Origin: Brevibacillus fortis
Lineage (GTDB): Bacteria; Bacillota; Bacilli; Brevibacillales; Brevibacillaceae
Assembly: GCF_003013395.1 (NCBI RefSeq)
Contig: NZ_PXZM01000051.1
Location: 17,801-81,800, forward strand
Direction: 5' to 3'
DNA: 64,000 bases
Shown piece after piece: positions 42,020 to 51,097 of the stretch. How positions within the stretch are numbered: position 1 is the stretch's first letter; every line of letters starts with the position of its first letter. A model generated the notes under the pieces. It was not told the DNA's origin and did not search any database. It saw only the letters and a program-made list of their open reading frames with translations. The position numbers and the translations under genes were made by a program.

Positions 42020-42085
42020 AGGGGTTTCCCGGAGCAATTTAGGGGATTTCCCCGAATTACTTCCAAGGGGTTCCAGCGGTAGAAT
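42020..42085 (+). promoter_or_regulatory. Oxidase operon promoter with NreC-like palindromes
   Basis: Promoter TTACTT (42057-42062), 17-bp spacer, TAGAAT (42080-42085). Directly upstream are TAGGGGATTTCCCC (42040-42053) and AGGGGTTTCCC (42020-42030), close to the TAGGG-N4-CCCTA type site of NreC. Their placement next to the -35 suits an activator. Confidence 0.6.
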
Positions 42086-42140
42086 GAAGGCGTGAAATGT
42101 ACACTGCGCCTGTAAGGCACGTGGAAAGGAGAAGAGCGCG

Positions 42141-42308
42141 ATGGAGACGCAAGTAGACAAAGCGGCGAAAGGCAAGAAATCAAAATCCAGCAAGCTGCAA
42201 ACGGACCAGGAAGACTTGAAGGGAACGTTTGTCGCGGTTCTGATCGTTGGGGGTATCATTCTAGTCGGTTGGTTGGGTGTATTCGGGCTTTTCCTGGATA
42301 GGGCGTAA
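42141..42308 (+). CDS. Cytochrome c oxidase subunit 2A (ba3-type, small subunit)
   Basis: A 55-residue single-span protein. A hydrophilic Lys/Ser-rich N-terminus (DKAAKGKKSKSSKLQ) precedes one helix (GTFVAVLIVGGIILVGWLGV) and a short tail. Its size and place directly before subunit II match the subunit IIa of Thermus-type ba3 oxidases. ATG 42141 follows AAAGGAGAAGAGCGCG. First gene of the oxidase operon. Confidence 0.82.
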   Translation: METQVDKAAKGKKSKSSKLQTDQEDLKGTFVAVLIVGGIILVGWLGVFGLFLDRA

Positions 42309-42332
42309 TAAGGGAAGTAAAGGAGGGTACGT

Positions 42333-42800
42333 ATGCATTTGCATCGGTATGAAAAAATCTGGTTGATGCTCGGCGCAGGTGGTTTGGCCTTATTTATTGT
42401 ATTGTTGTGCGTCAATGCGTTTGCAATGGGGATGGCTCCGCCAAGTAATATGGAAATGATTGATCCGGAGAGGGTTACGGAGACGCCTCCTTTTGATAAA
42501 CCAGGCTTGAAACAGGTAGGAGACAACGAATACGACGCTTATATGACAGCATTTGCGTTCGGCTTTGCTCCCGCCAAGATGGAGATACCAGTCGGCGCAA
42601 CGGTGAATTTCCACGTCACGAGTCCAGACGTTATTCACGGATTCCAGATTCCAGAGACCAACATCAACTTCATGGTTCTGCCTGGACACATCAGCTCGGC
42701 GACACACACGTTTGACGAGCCAGGAGAGTATTTGATCCTTTGTAACGAATACTGTGGCGCAGGTCATCAGGTAATGGCGACCACGATTATTGTGAAATAA
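42333..42800 (+). CDS. ba3-type cytochrome c oxidase subunit II
   Basis: A 155-residue subunit with one N-terminal membrane helix (about 9-32) and an external cupredoxin domain. The CuA centre is complete: His in PDVIHGFQ, and CNEYCGAGHQVM supplies both cysteines, a backbone ligand, the His and the Met. It accepts electrons from cytochrome c and passes them to subunit I. It begins 24 bp after subunit IIa and is followed 15 bp later by subunit I. Confidence 0.94.
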   Translation: MHLHRYEKIWLMLGAGGLALFIVLLCVNAFAMGMAPPSNMEMIDPERVTETPPFDKPGLKQVGDNEYDAYMTAFAFGFAPAKMEIPVGATVNFHVTSPDVIHGFQIPETNINFMVLPGHISSATHTFDEPGEYLILCNEYCGAGHQVMATTIIVK

Positions 42801-42815
42801 AGGTAGGTGAATCTT

Positions 42816-44489
42816 ATGGTAATCGCAAGGAAGGTCGAGGATACAATCCCTCATGTTCCAGTTCAACGTTCTGCTGCAAAGCTCAGTTTGGCCTATGTGT
42901 GGGTCGCTTATATTGCATTTGGATTGGCTGCTTTGGCAGGGATGGTACAGGGCATGGTTCGCGGTGGAATCATGGAACTGCCAAGCTGGACAAATTACTA
43001 TCAAATTTTGACTGCGCATGGCGTGTTGATGGCACTTATTTTTACGACGTACTTCATCGTTGGTTTTATTTTCTCAGGAGTCGCCCGTACGACAGGCGGT
43101 TCCCTGCACGGAGCGGCTCTGAAATTTGGATGGGCTGGCTGGATTCTCATGACGGTCGGGACGTTGATGGCTGTTGTCACGATTTTGATGAATGAAGCCT
43201 CTGTCCTTTATACGTTCTATGCACCACTGAAAGCATCTCCGTACTTTTACATTGGCTCTGCCTTGCTCGTAGTAGGCAGCTGGCTGGCGGGATTCGGGGT
43301 TTTTGCCAGCTATCGCAAATGGAAACGCGAAAATAAAGGGAAGACGTCGCCGCTTTTCCTCTACATGGGAGTGATTACCTACATCCTGTGGATTACCGCG
43401 ACGATTCCTGTAGCGGTGGAAGTTTTGTTCCAACTCATTCCGTGGTCACTCGGGCTGGTTCCGACGATTAACGTTATGCTCAGCCGTACGTTGTTCTGGT
43501 TTTTCGGTCATCCACTCGTATATTTCTGGCTTTTGCCTGCTTATATGGCGTGGTATGTGTGTGTACCAAGAATCATTGGCGGTCACGTCTTCAGTGATTC
43601 GCTCAGTCGACTCGCTTTTATATGCTTGCTGTTGTTCTCGATTCCTGTCGGGTTCCACCACCAATTGATGGAGCCAGGAATCTCGCCGGCATGGAAAATG
43701 ATCCACGTTACACTGACGCTGATTGTTGTAATCCCATCTTTGATGACAGCATTTTCGATGTTTGCCATTTTTGAAACGACTGGACGTAAAAAAGGCGGAG
43801 TTGGACTCTTCGGTTGGTTCAAAAAACTGCCTTGGACAGACGTACGTTTCTTTGCTCCATTTGTAGGGATGCTGTTCTTCATTCCTGGCGGAGCTGGGGG
43901 AATTATTAACGCAAGTAACCAGATTAACGCAGTCGTGCACAATACGATTTGGGTTACCGGTCACTTCCACATCACTGTAGGGGCAGCTGTTGCGCTCACC
44001 TTCTTCGGTGTTAGCTTTTGGTTGATTCCAGCATTGACTGGACGGCAATTGACCAAAACTGCGAATCGCATGGGAATGGTGCAAACTGTATTCTGGGCAG
44101 TAGGAATGCTCTTGATGTCGCTCGCCATGCACACGATGGGCTTGCAAGGGGCGCCACGCCGCACAGACTACACGACGTATATGGATCATCCATTAGCTCT
44201 GGGCTGGATGGATTATCAACGCGTGATGGCTTTTGGTGGAGGATTGTTGTTTGTATCTGCGATTCTCTTGATCCTGATCTTGCTTTACCTGACGTTCTAC
44301 GCACCAAAAGGGAATACAGAATATCCGATTGCGGAAACAGAGACAACGCAAGAGGTTCCAAAAATTTTGGAACGCTGGCCTGTATGGATTGGGCTCGTTG
44401 CCTTCCTGATCATTCTCGCTTACGGTTATCCGATTATGGAACAAATTCAGCACCAGGCACCAGGCTCGCCGCCGTTTGTGACTTGGTAG
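42816..44489 (+). CDS. ba3-type cytochrome c oxidase subunit I
   Basis: A 557-residue haem-copper oxygen reductase of the B (ba3) family with about 13 membrane helices. Haem and CuB ligands are visible: LTAHGVLMAL (low-spin haem His), FFGHPLVYFWLLPAY (CuB His and cross-linked Tyr region), FHHQLMEPG (two CuB His) and VTGHFHITVGAA (haem His pair). Reduces O2 to water and pumps protons, with high O2 affinity typical of this class. The likely start is ATG 42816 behind AGGTAGGTG; GTG 42807 is the alternative. A strong terminator ends the operon. Confidence 0.95.
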   Translation: MVIARKVEDTIPHVPVQRSAAKLSLAYVWVAYIAFGLAALAGMVQGMVRGGIMELPSWTNYYQILTAHGVLMALIFTTYFIVGFIFSGVARTTGGSLHGAALKFGWAGWILMTVGTLMAVVTILMNEASVLYTFYAPLKASPYFYIGSALLVVGSWLAGFGVFASYRKWKRENKGKTSPLFLYMGVITYILWITATIPVAVEVLFQLIPWSLGLVPTINVMLSRTLFWFFGHPLVYFWLLPAYMAWYVCVPRIIGGHVFSDSLSRLAFICLLLFSIPVGFHHQLMEPGISPAWKMIHVTLTLIVVIPSLMTAFSMFAIFETTGRKKGGVGLFGWFKKLPWTDVRFFAPFVGMLFFIPGGAGGIINASNQINAVVHNTIWVTGHFHITVGAAVALTFFGVSFWLIPALTGRQLTKTANRMGMVQTVFWAVGMLLMSLAMHTMGLQGAPRRTDYTTYMDHPLALGWMDYQRVMAFGGGLLFVSAILLILILLYLTFYAPKGNTEYPIAETETTQEVPKILERWPVWIGLVAFLIILAYGYPIMEQIQHQAPGSPPFVTW

Positions 44490-44504
44490 CACAGTGGATA
44501 CACA

Positions 44505-44550
44505 AAGAGCCGCTCCATTTCGCTTGGAAATGAGCGGCTCTTAATTTTTT
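44505..44550. terminator. Bidirectional terminator after the oxidase operon
   Basis: AAGAGCCGCTC and GAGCGGCTCTT pair perfectly across 16 bases, followed by AATTTTTT. Confidence 0.88.
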
Positions 44551-44650
44551 AAAACTCTAGCGCTGCCAATTCGGTAAAGGCAAGAATCAGATACCCGATT
44601 GCCAAAAGCCATAGGGCGAGAATTCTGAGGTCTTCCTCTTCAAATGGCAT
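44549..44650 (-). CDS. Small single-span membrane protein, 33 aa
   Basis: MPFEEEDLRILALWLLAIGY then LILAFTELAALEF. An acidic N-terminus precedes one membrane helix. The ATG at 44650 follows AAAAAGGAGGAGTTGT, a very strong ribosome-binding site. I do not recognise the family. It is convergent with the oxidase operon and could be an accessory peptide, but no evidence ties it to a partner. Confidence 0.65.
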   Translation of the reverse strand: MPFEEEDLRILALWLLAIGYLILAFTELAALEF

Positions 44651-44711
44651 ACAACTCCTCCTTTTTCTCTTGTTAGCACAACATATTCAAGAGGGAGGGC
44701 ATTGGTTTAGC

Positions 44712-45467
44712 TTATGGCTCGTATATCATCTTGCGGGTCATACCGCCATCCACAATCAGCTCAGTACCCGTAATGAAATCGTTGTCCTTTTGCGTCAAAA
44801 ATAGGCATGCACGGGCAATATCCTCGGGTGTTCCTACGCGACCTGCCGGATGCTGGGCATGATCCCCGGGACGAAGAGCGGCATAATCGCGGTGTTCAAT
44901 CCAGCCGGGAGAGATCGCGTTGACACGAATTCCATCGGGGCCGAGTGAGACGCCAAGCGCATGTGTTAACGATAAAATGCCTCCTTTGGAAGCCGCGTAT
45001 GCCTCTGAGTGTGGCTCAGACATGTGCGCCCGCGTCGAACAAAGATTCAGGATAGCGCCTCCGCCATGGCGACGCATGATTTTGGCGGCTTCTCTCGACG
45101 CGAGAAAAACACTGCGCAAATTCGTGTTCAAGATATGGTCCCACGATTCGACGGTTAGCTCATAGGGAGATTCCCATACGGACAAGCCCGCGTTGTTGAT
45201 CAATACATCAAGGCGCCCCCAGCGTTCATCGACGGTTCTCATCAAATGTTCGATTTGCGCTGGTATACTGACGTCGATGTGCTCGAAGTGTGCCGTGCCT
45301 TTCACCGCTTCTGTCGAATTGATTAGTGAGGCAGTTTCTTCTCCCGCAGCGCGATTGTACTCGGCGATGACGACATGTGCTCCTTCGGCAGCATACATGG
45401 TGGCAACAGCCCGTCCTATGCCTTGGCCACCGCCAGTGACGATGACAATGTTATCCGTGTATTTCAT
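44712..45467 (-). CDS. Short-chain dehydrogenase/reductase
   Basis: A 251-residue SDR of the classical type. The NAD(P)-binding TGGGQGIGRA (about 10-19), NNAG (about 89-92), catalytic Ser in LNLCSTRAHMSEPHSEAYAASKGG with Y-x3-K, and the C-terminal LTQKDNDFITGTELIVDGGM are all present. An acidic residue after the second strand (VVIAEYN) hints at NAD preference. The substrate is unknown. ATG 45467 is seven bases after TTGGAGGCACT; the frame to 45521 is an extension. Confidence 0.92.
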   Translation of the reverse strand: MKYTDNIVIVTGGGQGIGRAVATMYAAEGAHVVIAEYNRAAGEETASLINSTEAVKGTAHFEHIDVSIPAQIEHLMRTVDERWGRLDVLINNAGLSVWESPYELTVESWDHILNTNLRSVFLASREAAKIMRRHGGGAILNLCSTRAHMSEPHSEAYAASKGGILSLTHALGVSLGPDGIRVNAISPGWIEHRDYAALRPGDHAQHPAGRVGTPEDIARACLFLTQKDNDFITGTELIVDGGMTRKMIYEP

Positions 45468-45598
45468 TGAGAGTGCCTCCAAACAATAGAGTATGAAGCG
45501 AACTGTAAAAAGTAATTGCAAAATGTTTGTAACGATAATAAAGTAAGTAAGTAATATCTTTTGAACATCGTACTATACAGTATGGAGGAGATTCAATC

Positions 45599-46231
45599 AT
45601 GAATACAGAACTGAAAATTTCCGCTGAACAGGTAATGGAAGCCCGTCACAGCGTGCGTAAATACGATCCGAATGAAAAAATTCCACAAGGCGAGCTGAAC
45701 GAGATCCTTCGTCTTGCAGCAAGTGCGCCGTCGTCCTGGAATTTGCAGCATTGGCGTTTTCTCGTCGTGACCGATCCTGCTATCAAAGAAAAACTACTCC
45801 CTATCGCTTACAATCAGCAGCAGGTAGTGGATGCTTACGCTACGATCATCATTCTTGGTGATCTGGAGGCTTACAAGTCAGCTCGTCCGGTTTATGATGA
45901 AGCATTGGCAAAAGGATACGTTACAGAGGAAGTGCGTGAGACCATGATCGCGCAAATCGAAGGGGCTTACAATAACAACCCGGAAATCGCGCGTGATGAA
46001 GCAATCCGTAATTCGTCCTATGCAGCGATGCAGCTCATGCTGGCGGCAAAAACAAAAGGATACGACACGTGCCCAATGGGTGGCTACAACCGTGATGCGC
46101 TCATTAAAGAGCTGAACATCCCATCCCGCTATTTGCCAACACTGATGCTGACTTTGGGGAAAGCAAGCGTGCAAGCTTATTCGACTTCCCGCTTTGGCTT
46201 GGAAGAATTGGTTATTCAAAACAGCTTCTAA
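45599..46231 (+). CDS. Nitroreductase-family FMN oxidoreductase
   Basis: A 210-residue flavoprotein of the NAD(P)H nitroreductase fold. The FMN-phosphate region is visible in EARHSVRKYDPNEKIP and AASAPSSWNLQHWRFLVV, and the C-terminal MGGYNRDALIKELNIPSRYLP is typical. It probably acts as a homodimer on quinones or nitro compounds; the natural substrate cannot be read. The ATG follows GGAGGAGATTCA TC-type spacing. Divergent from the SDR gene, so both may share the 130-bp intergenic region. Confidence 0.9.
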   Translation: MNTELKISAEQVMEARHSVRKYDPNEKIPQGELNEILRLAASAPSSWNLQHWRFLVVTDPAIKEKLLPIAYNQQQVVDAYATIIILGDLEAYKSARPVYDEALAKGYVTEEVRETMIAQIEGAYNNNPEIARDEAIRNSSYAAMQLMLAAKTKGYDTCPMGGYNRDALIKELNIPSRYLPTLMLTLGKASVQAYSTSRFGLEELVIQNSF

Positions 46232-46249
46232 TATCGTGTTCCAACAGCA

Positions 46250-46299
46250 AAAAACTCATCTACGCCTCATACCAATGCGGCCAGGGTGAGTTTTTTTGT
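46250..46299. terminator. Bidirectional terminator
   Basis: AAAAAACTCA pairs with TGAGTTTTTT around a GC-rich middle between two convergent genes. Confidence 0.75.
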
Positions 46300-46340
46300 A
46301 GGGAAATCGAAAGGCAGGAGAGCTATCTGCTCTTCCTGCC

Positions 46341-47735
46341 TTATTGATTGGACAACAGAGGTAAATCCACCATAATCGATGTTCCTTGACCGAGGGCGCT
46401 GCTGACCGAAAAACGCCCGGCGTGGAGTTGAATGATCTCTTTGCAGATCGCCAGTCCCAGACCACTGCCGGAGAGCTTGGAGCGTCCCTTGTAAAACTTT
46501 TCTGTGACATGGGGCAGGTCTTCCGGGTTAATGCCTTCACCTGTATCCGTGACGGTGGCAAGGAGCCGGTCCCCTGACAAAGAAGCCGCGATGACGATCG
46601 AACCGTTTTGTGGCGTGAATTTCAACGCGTTGTCCAATAGATTCACAAAGACTTGTTTCAGCCGATTCGGGTCTCCCATAACCATAAGTGGGGTAGGGGG
46701 AGTCTCCAGCTTTAACTCGATTTGTTTCGCATTGGCACGTACTGAAAATTGAAGATGCAAATCATGGAGAAGCTCCCGGACATCCATACGTTCACGAGAC
46801 AATTTCATCTCACCGGATTGAAACTTCGAGAAATCGAGCAATTCCTCGACGAGCCCGATCAGACGATCTGTCTCCTTGGAGATGACTTCCAGACCAAGCA
46901 TCGTCTCTTCAGGCTCTTCCAGGCCTCCCGAAATGATCGTTTCGCCCCACCCTTTAATCGACGTGAGCGGAGTACGTAGCTCATGGGAGACAGAGGAGAT
47001 GAAGTCATTTTTTAGCTTTTCATTTTTCCCGATCTCCGCTGCCATGTAATTGAAGGTATCCGCGAGGGTTCCTACCTCATCATCGAATCGTTTTGGCGCG
47101 CGGACAGCGAAATTTCCTTCCGCCATTTGTTTAGCCGCATTGGTTAAATCCTCGATGGGGTCGACGATTCGTTTTGCCATGAGCAGACTGAGTGCAAAAG
47201 CGAGGACGACTACGCTTGTCCCAACGCCAGCGCCGTACAAGGCAATGCGATTTACAGCTTGATAAAGCGGTTCAGCGGAGATCGTGTACCGCAGAACACC
47301 TACGAATTCTCCGCTGTACGTAAGTGGATTGGACACCGCGATGACACGCTCCCGCGACTGCGGACTTTTTCCGATGTACAATCCACTTTGCCCCTTGATG
47401 GCATCCATGACGTCAGGGGTATTGATGATCTCGCTGGTCTGGAAGCCGTAGGAGTTGAGAATGACTTTTCCTCCTGGGTCCAAGACCTCAATTTTGGCGT
47501 ATTCTTGATTCGAAACATTTTCCAAAATGTAGCGTGCCTTGTCTTTTAACCGATAGCCGGTGGCGTACTTGTTAATAAAATTGGTGAAGGTCGTGCTGCG
47601 GGTTACTAATGCTTCGGTCGCAGTCCCGATGTAATACGTATGAACGGCCCAGTAAAACAGTCCTTCCAAGAGCAGTACGATCAGAAGGAGGATCAGGCCG
47701 AAATGAAGAACCAGCCTGCTCTTAATGCCTTTCAT
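46341..47735 (-). CDS. Membrane sensor histidine kinase
   Basis: A 464-residue kinase. TM1 (about 8-30), an external domain of about 130 residues (dCache/PAS-like, with IEVLDPGGKVILNSYG), TM2 (about 165-187), HAMP (about 188-240), HisKA with the phosphorylated His in SSVSHELRTPLTSIKGWGET (about 245), and HATPase with VFVNLLDNALKFT, DTGEGI and GSGLGLAI. The signal is not identifiable. The start ATG 47735 lies inside the response-regulator gene (14-bp overlap). It belongs to the three-gene minus-strand group with the regulator and the FG-GAP lipoprotein. Confidence 0.93.
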   Translation of the reverse strand: MKGIKSRLVLHFGLILLLIVLLLEGLFYWAVHTYYIGTATEALVTRSTTFTNFINKYATGYRLKDKARYILENVSNQEYAKIEVLDPGGKVILNSYGFQTSEIINTPDVMDAIKGQSGLYIGKSPQSRERVIAVSNPLTYSGEFVGVLRYTISAEPLYQAVNRIALYGAGVGTSVVVLAFALSLLMAKRIVDPIEDLTNAAKQMAEGNFAVRAPKRFDDEVGTLADTFNYMAAEIGKNEKLKNDFISSVSHELRTPLTSIKGWGETIISGGLEEPEETMLGLEVISKETDRLIGLVEELLDFSKFQSGEMKLSRERMDVRELLHDLHLQFSVRANAKQIELKLETPPTPLMVMGDPNRLKQVFVNLLDNALKFTPQNGSIVIAASLSGDRLLATVTDTGEGINPEDLPHVTEKFYKGRSKLSGSGLGLAICKEIIQLHAGRFSVSSALGQGTSIMVDLPLLSNQ

Positions 47736-48429
47736 CTGGGACGTCCTTTCGCCAGAGGTAGCCATACCCCCAGACTGTCTCCAGGAAAGTTGGATGAGCC
47801 GGATCGTCCTCGATTTTTTGCCGGATGCGGCGGATATTCACATCTACGATTTTTAAGTCCCCGACAAAAAATTGACCCCATACTGCTGTCAAAATCTCGT
47901 CGCGACTAATGGCTTTGTTCGCATTTTCTGCAAGTAATTTGATGATCGCAAATTCCTTTGGCGTGAGGACGATTTCTTGTTCCACCCGAATCAGCTTGCG
48001 TTCATCGAGCAAAAGCTTGAAGGGGGCGATGTTAATTTCATTTTTGTCCTCAGACTCAGGAATGGGTGTCAATCTGCGATGCAACGCTTTGACACGGGCC
48101 AACAGTTCCGTAGGGCTAAACGGCTTGGAGACGTAATCGTCTGCCCCGAATTCGAGACCCATGACCTTGTCCAGCTCCTGGCTTTTTGCCGTCAGCATAA
48201 TGATCCCGAGACGCGGATATTTTTTGCGCAGCTGTCCGCATACTTCGAAGCCATCAATGCCGGGGAGCATGACGTCGAGAATCGCAATGACGATGTCCGA
48301 TTGTTGATCTGCGAGAGTAAGTGCCTCTTCTCCGGTGCCAGCCTCGATCACCTCATAGCCCTCGCGCTTCAGATTGATGCGCACAAAATCCCGGATGGAT
48401 TTCTCGTCTTCCAGTAATAGAACCTTCAT
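47722..48429 (-). CDS. OmpR/PhoB-family response regulator
   Basis: A 235-residue regulator paired with the kinase at 46341. The receiver domain shows EDEKSIRD, the phospho-acceptor Asp in IAILDVMLPGIDGFE (about 53) and the conserved Lys in DDYVSKPFSPTEL. The C-terminal winged helix includes LTPKEFAIIKLLAENANKAI, SRDEILTAVWG and VDVNIRRIRQKIEDD. Target genes are unknown; the adjacent lipoprotein gene is the obvious candidate. Confidence 0.94.
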   Translation of the reverse strand: MKVLLLEDEKSIRDFVRINLKREGYEVIEAGTGEEALTLADQQSDIVIAILDVMLPGIDGFEVCGQLRKKYPRLGIIMLTAKSQELDKVMGLEFGADDYVSKPFSPTELLARVKALHRRLTPIPESEDKNEINIAPFKLLLDERKLIRVEQEIVLTPKEFAIIKLLAENANKAISRDEILTAVWGQFFVGDLKIVDVNIRRIRQKIEDDPAHPTFLETVWGYGYLWRKDVPDERH

Positions 48430-48466
48430 AGGGCAAATCTCCTTGATAAGGATTTACTATTTCACT

Positions 48467-49831
48467 TTATTCCCGGTTCGTCATCGGTTTGAAGAGCTGA
48501 CGAACTTCCTCTGCGGTAAGCTGCATCGTTCGATATTCCGCGAGAGCAGCCTTTCCAAGGGTAGGTGTCGTTTGCGGTAAAATGGCGATCAAGATTTGTT
48601 TTCCCTCTTCCTTCAGCAAAATGTAGGGGACTTGTTTTTGCTTCAATCCGCTTTCAAATTTGGCCCATTCGTTTTGAGGGATGCTTTGAACCGTTAGTAA
48701 TTCTGCCTTATTTTTTCCATTTGTTCCGTAATAAAGGAATCGAACGAGAAGTGGATTCGTATCATGGTTGATGGAGATGGTGTATTTATCGCCCCATTTT
48801 GCCGGGATCTTCAAGTCCAGCCCTTGTGTGTAATTTTGAAAATGATCCTCGATGTGTTTCAAGCCCGTTTTCCCGTCCCACTGGAAGTAGGAGGAGACCC
48901 AAGGGATTTCTGCCATGGACAAATCCTCTGTCCCAGCGGGTTGTATCTTCGTGCCGATCTCGATGATGCCATCACCGTTGATATCTTCACTTTCCAAAGA
49001 ATACGGTTTGAAGGTCGGGTCCATCTCTCCTTCTATTTTGGCCAAAGGGTTGGACAATTGTCCATTGTCCCAGAGGAGTAGTTCAGTGGAAGCAGAGTGA
49101 GCACCTAACCCAGCATCAATAAATAGTCCGTTTCGGGTTGGAGAGGCTTTTCCGATGACAGCCTGATAGTAACCATTTACATATCCGTCAAGGGCTAGCT
49201 CAGTCTGTTTCGCAACGGTGCCATTCGCTGCCCCATACAGCTCGGCTTTGGATGTGAAGTTATTTTTATCGAGAACAACGAGAGCGAGATCCGCGTAATC
49301 ATCTCCTGTCAAATCGCCTACTGCCATAATGGAATAGGGCTGCTTCATCAATTCCTGGGTCATATTATTGGCTAGCGAATAAACGGAGAGCTCCTTGTTC
49401 AGATCCTCGCCGCCCCCCATTCCAATCAGCATTTCCGGAATTTTGTCACCTGTGAGATCTTGAAAGGAGACGTAATCCAATTCGCTGCCGACACCAGTAA
49501 AGGAGGAGAGCTTTTCCCAGTTTCCTTGCTTTTGGGTAAGCACGAGCACACCGATTTCGTAATCGGTTTTTTCGGTTTTGTAAAAAGCGACGACCTCCGC
49601 AATCCCATCTCCGTTCAGATCCTGTAGGGAGACGGCACTGGCTTCTGCGGGATGAAGAGGAACAGATAATTGCGACCCAGCCGGCAAAAATTGCATGACG
49701 GCCTGATTGATCGATTTTTGATCGCCGTCTGCTGATGGAGCGCGCATCAATTCATTGGGTGTATCTGTGAGTCCGCAACCGCTAACCAGAGAGGCGCAGA
49801 GTGCTGTCGTTACGAGCCAAGCCTTTTTCAT
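48467..49831 (-). CDS. FG-GAP/VCBS-repeat lipoprotein
   Basis: A 454-residue exported lipoprotein with lipobox SLVSGC (Cys about 19). Four calcium-loop-like repeats D-x-N/T-G-D-x-x-x-E/D are visible (DLNGDGIAE, DLTGDKIPE, DLTGDDYAD, DINGDGIIE), a pattern of beta-propeller FG-GAP proteins. The C-terminal 120 residues form another domain of unknown type. It lies 37 bp upstream of the response regulator on the same strand, so the three genes may form an operon in which this protein supplies or modulates the signal. Confidence 0.85.
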   Translation of the reverse strand: MKKAWLVTTALCASLVSGCGLTDTPNELMRAPSADGDQKSINQAVMQFLPAGSQLSVPLHPAEASAVSLQDLNGDGIAEVVAFYKTEKTDYEIGVLVLTQKQGNWEKLSSFTGVGSELDYVSFQDLTGDKIPEMLIGMGGGEDLNKELSVYSLANNMTQELMKQPYSIMAVGDLTGDDYADLALVVLDKNNFTSKAELYGAANGTVAKQTELALDGYVNGYYQAVIGKASPTRNGLFIDAGLGAHSASTELLLWDNGQLSNPLAKIEGEMDPTFKPYSLESEDINGDGIIEIGTKIQPAGTEDLSMAEIPWVSSYFQWDGKTGLKHIEDHFQNYTQGLDLKIPAKWGDKYTISINHDTNPLLVRFLYYGTNGKNKAELLTVQSIPQNEWAKFESGLKQKQVPYILLKEEGKQILIAILPQTTPTLGKAALAEYRTMQLTAEEVRQLFKPMTNRE

Positions 49832-50085
49832 TTCAAATGTTCCTTTCTGTTGCTATATCCATTTGACTATATTGTAGCTTGCCCATCCCGCAAAATTGTT
49901 GCAAAACGGTAAAAAAAACCGTTTTCGAGCTTTTCAAGAAAGAGCGAACGTGCTCTAAGCTTCCTTATACAGGAAAAAAGTGCGAAAGAACAGGGAGTAT
50001 TTTACTAGCAACAATTGACCTAGCAAATTCGTTTAAAAATGTAGGATAGGAGTTGGATGTTAACTATACGAAGGAGGAGAATAGG

Positions 50086-51039
50086 ATGAAAGCATGGCAC
50101 AAAACGATGGCGGCAGTTCTTTGCAGCGGCGCGGTTCTCATGGCTTCGGGCGTTGGGGCTGCCCCGGTTCAAGCGAGCGGCACCCAATCGCAAGCGTACG
50201 CGCCAGTAGTCTTATTGCAACCAGAGCAAAATATCCCGTTTACCATACAATTTGTCGATGGATTTGCGGCAAAAGTAACGAACACAAAAACAAAAGCGAC
50301 AAGTACAGTAGATATATCGGCCAATAAGGCTACGTACGTGAAGCAAGGGATTTATCTTGGCAATGGAAAGCTGCAAAAGGAAACCAATGGCTATACGCAA
50401 AAGCTGGTAGAGCTGGTGCCATTCCGGGATGCGAAAGGCAACCTGCGTTATATGGGTAAGCAAACCTTGTGGGGACTGAACACGGAGGATCGCTTAGCAG
50501 TAGCGACCAGTGTGTGGAACATCGTTAATAAGCAGCCGCAGCTTTTACAGGTAACGGTTCAAAAGGCGGACTGGGACAATATACCGTCGCCGGATGTGAC
50601 GATCAATAGCGGCTTCAGTATGGGCAGCGATAGTACCTTTGTCCTTGATACAAAGTATGTCGACGTGACTGGAGACAACATCAAGGATCATATTTTCCTT
50701 GTAGGCGATAAAATGGGCGTATCGATGAATCAGACGGCCCATAACCTGCGTGTCGTGGTTCGCGAAGGAAAGGATAATCAGCAGACATTTATCTCTGTAG
50801 GAAAACGCGACAGCGGTATTCTTCCGAAGCTCGCCATCACGGATGGCAATGCCGATCAGGTGAAAGACATCCTCGTCACGATGCCGACTGCGACAGGTCA
50901 TGTGTACAGTCAGATTACGTGGAAAGAAAATCGCCCAGAGCCCGTGGTCGATCAAGGGAAATTGAATGATCGTCAGGCGTATCTGCCAGTCATTGGGGCT
51001 TATGGGGAAGCGGTTGGGATGAATAAGGCAAAACAATAG
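50086..51039 (+). CDS. Secreted protein of unknown function, 317 aa
   Basis: Begins at ATG 50086 behind AAGGAGGAGAATAGG. A signal peptide (about 1-33, ending GVGAAPVQA) is followed by a soluble, beta-rich region. One repeat-like loop, DVTGDNIKDHIFLVGD, resembles the calcium loops of the FG-GAP lipoprotein encoded divergently at 48467, and ITDGNADQVKDILV is similar, so the two may be distantly related. No enzyme motif is seen. The 254-bp gap between the two genes contains an AAAACGGT/ACCGTTTT hairpin near 49904-49925. Confidence 0.75.
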   Translation: MKAWHKTMAAVLCSGAVLMASGVGAAPVQASGTQSQAYAPVVLLQPEQNIPFTIQFVDGFAAKVTNTKTKATSTVDISANKATYVKQGIYLGNGKLQKETNGYTQKLVELVPFRDAKGNLRYMGKQTLWGLNTEDRLAVATSVWNIVNKQPQLLQVTVQKADWDNIPSPDVTINSGFSMGSDSTFVLDTKYVDVTGDNIKDHIFLVGDKMGVSMNQTAHNLRVVVREGKDNQQTFISVGKRDSGILPKLAITDGNADQVKDILVTMPTATGHVYSQITWKENRPEPVVDQGKLNDRQAYLPVIGAYGEAVGMNKAKQ

Positions 51040-51056
51040 TGGAGCAGACGTGGATG

Positions 51057-51090
51057 AAATCAGTCAGAGTGAAATCTGGCTGATTTTTTT
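51057..51090 (+). terminator. Intrinsic terminator after the secreted protein
   Basis: AAATCAGTCAGA pairs with TCTGGCTGATTT across a short loop, followed by T residues. Confidence 0.8.
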
Positions 51091-51097
51091 GGTTTTC

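Noticed and set aside
41918..42526. 202-codon minus-strand frame over the oxidase promoter and subunit 2A gene
   Set aside because: It overlaps a clear promoter and the small subunit gene on the plus strand and has no start signal.
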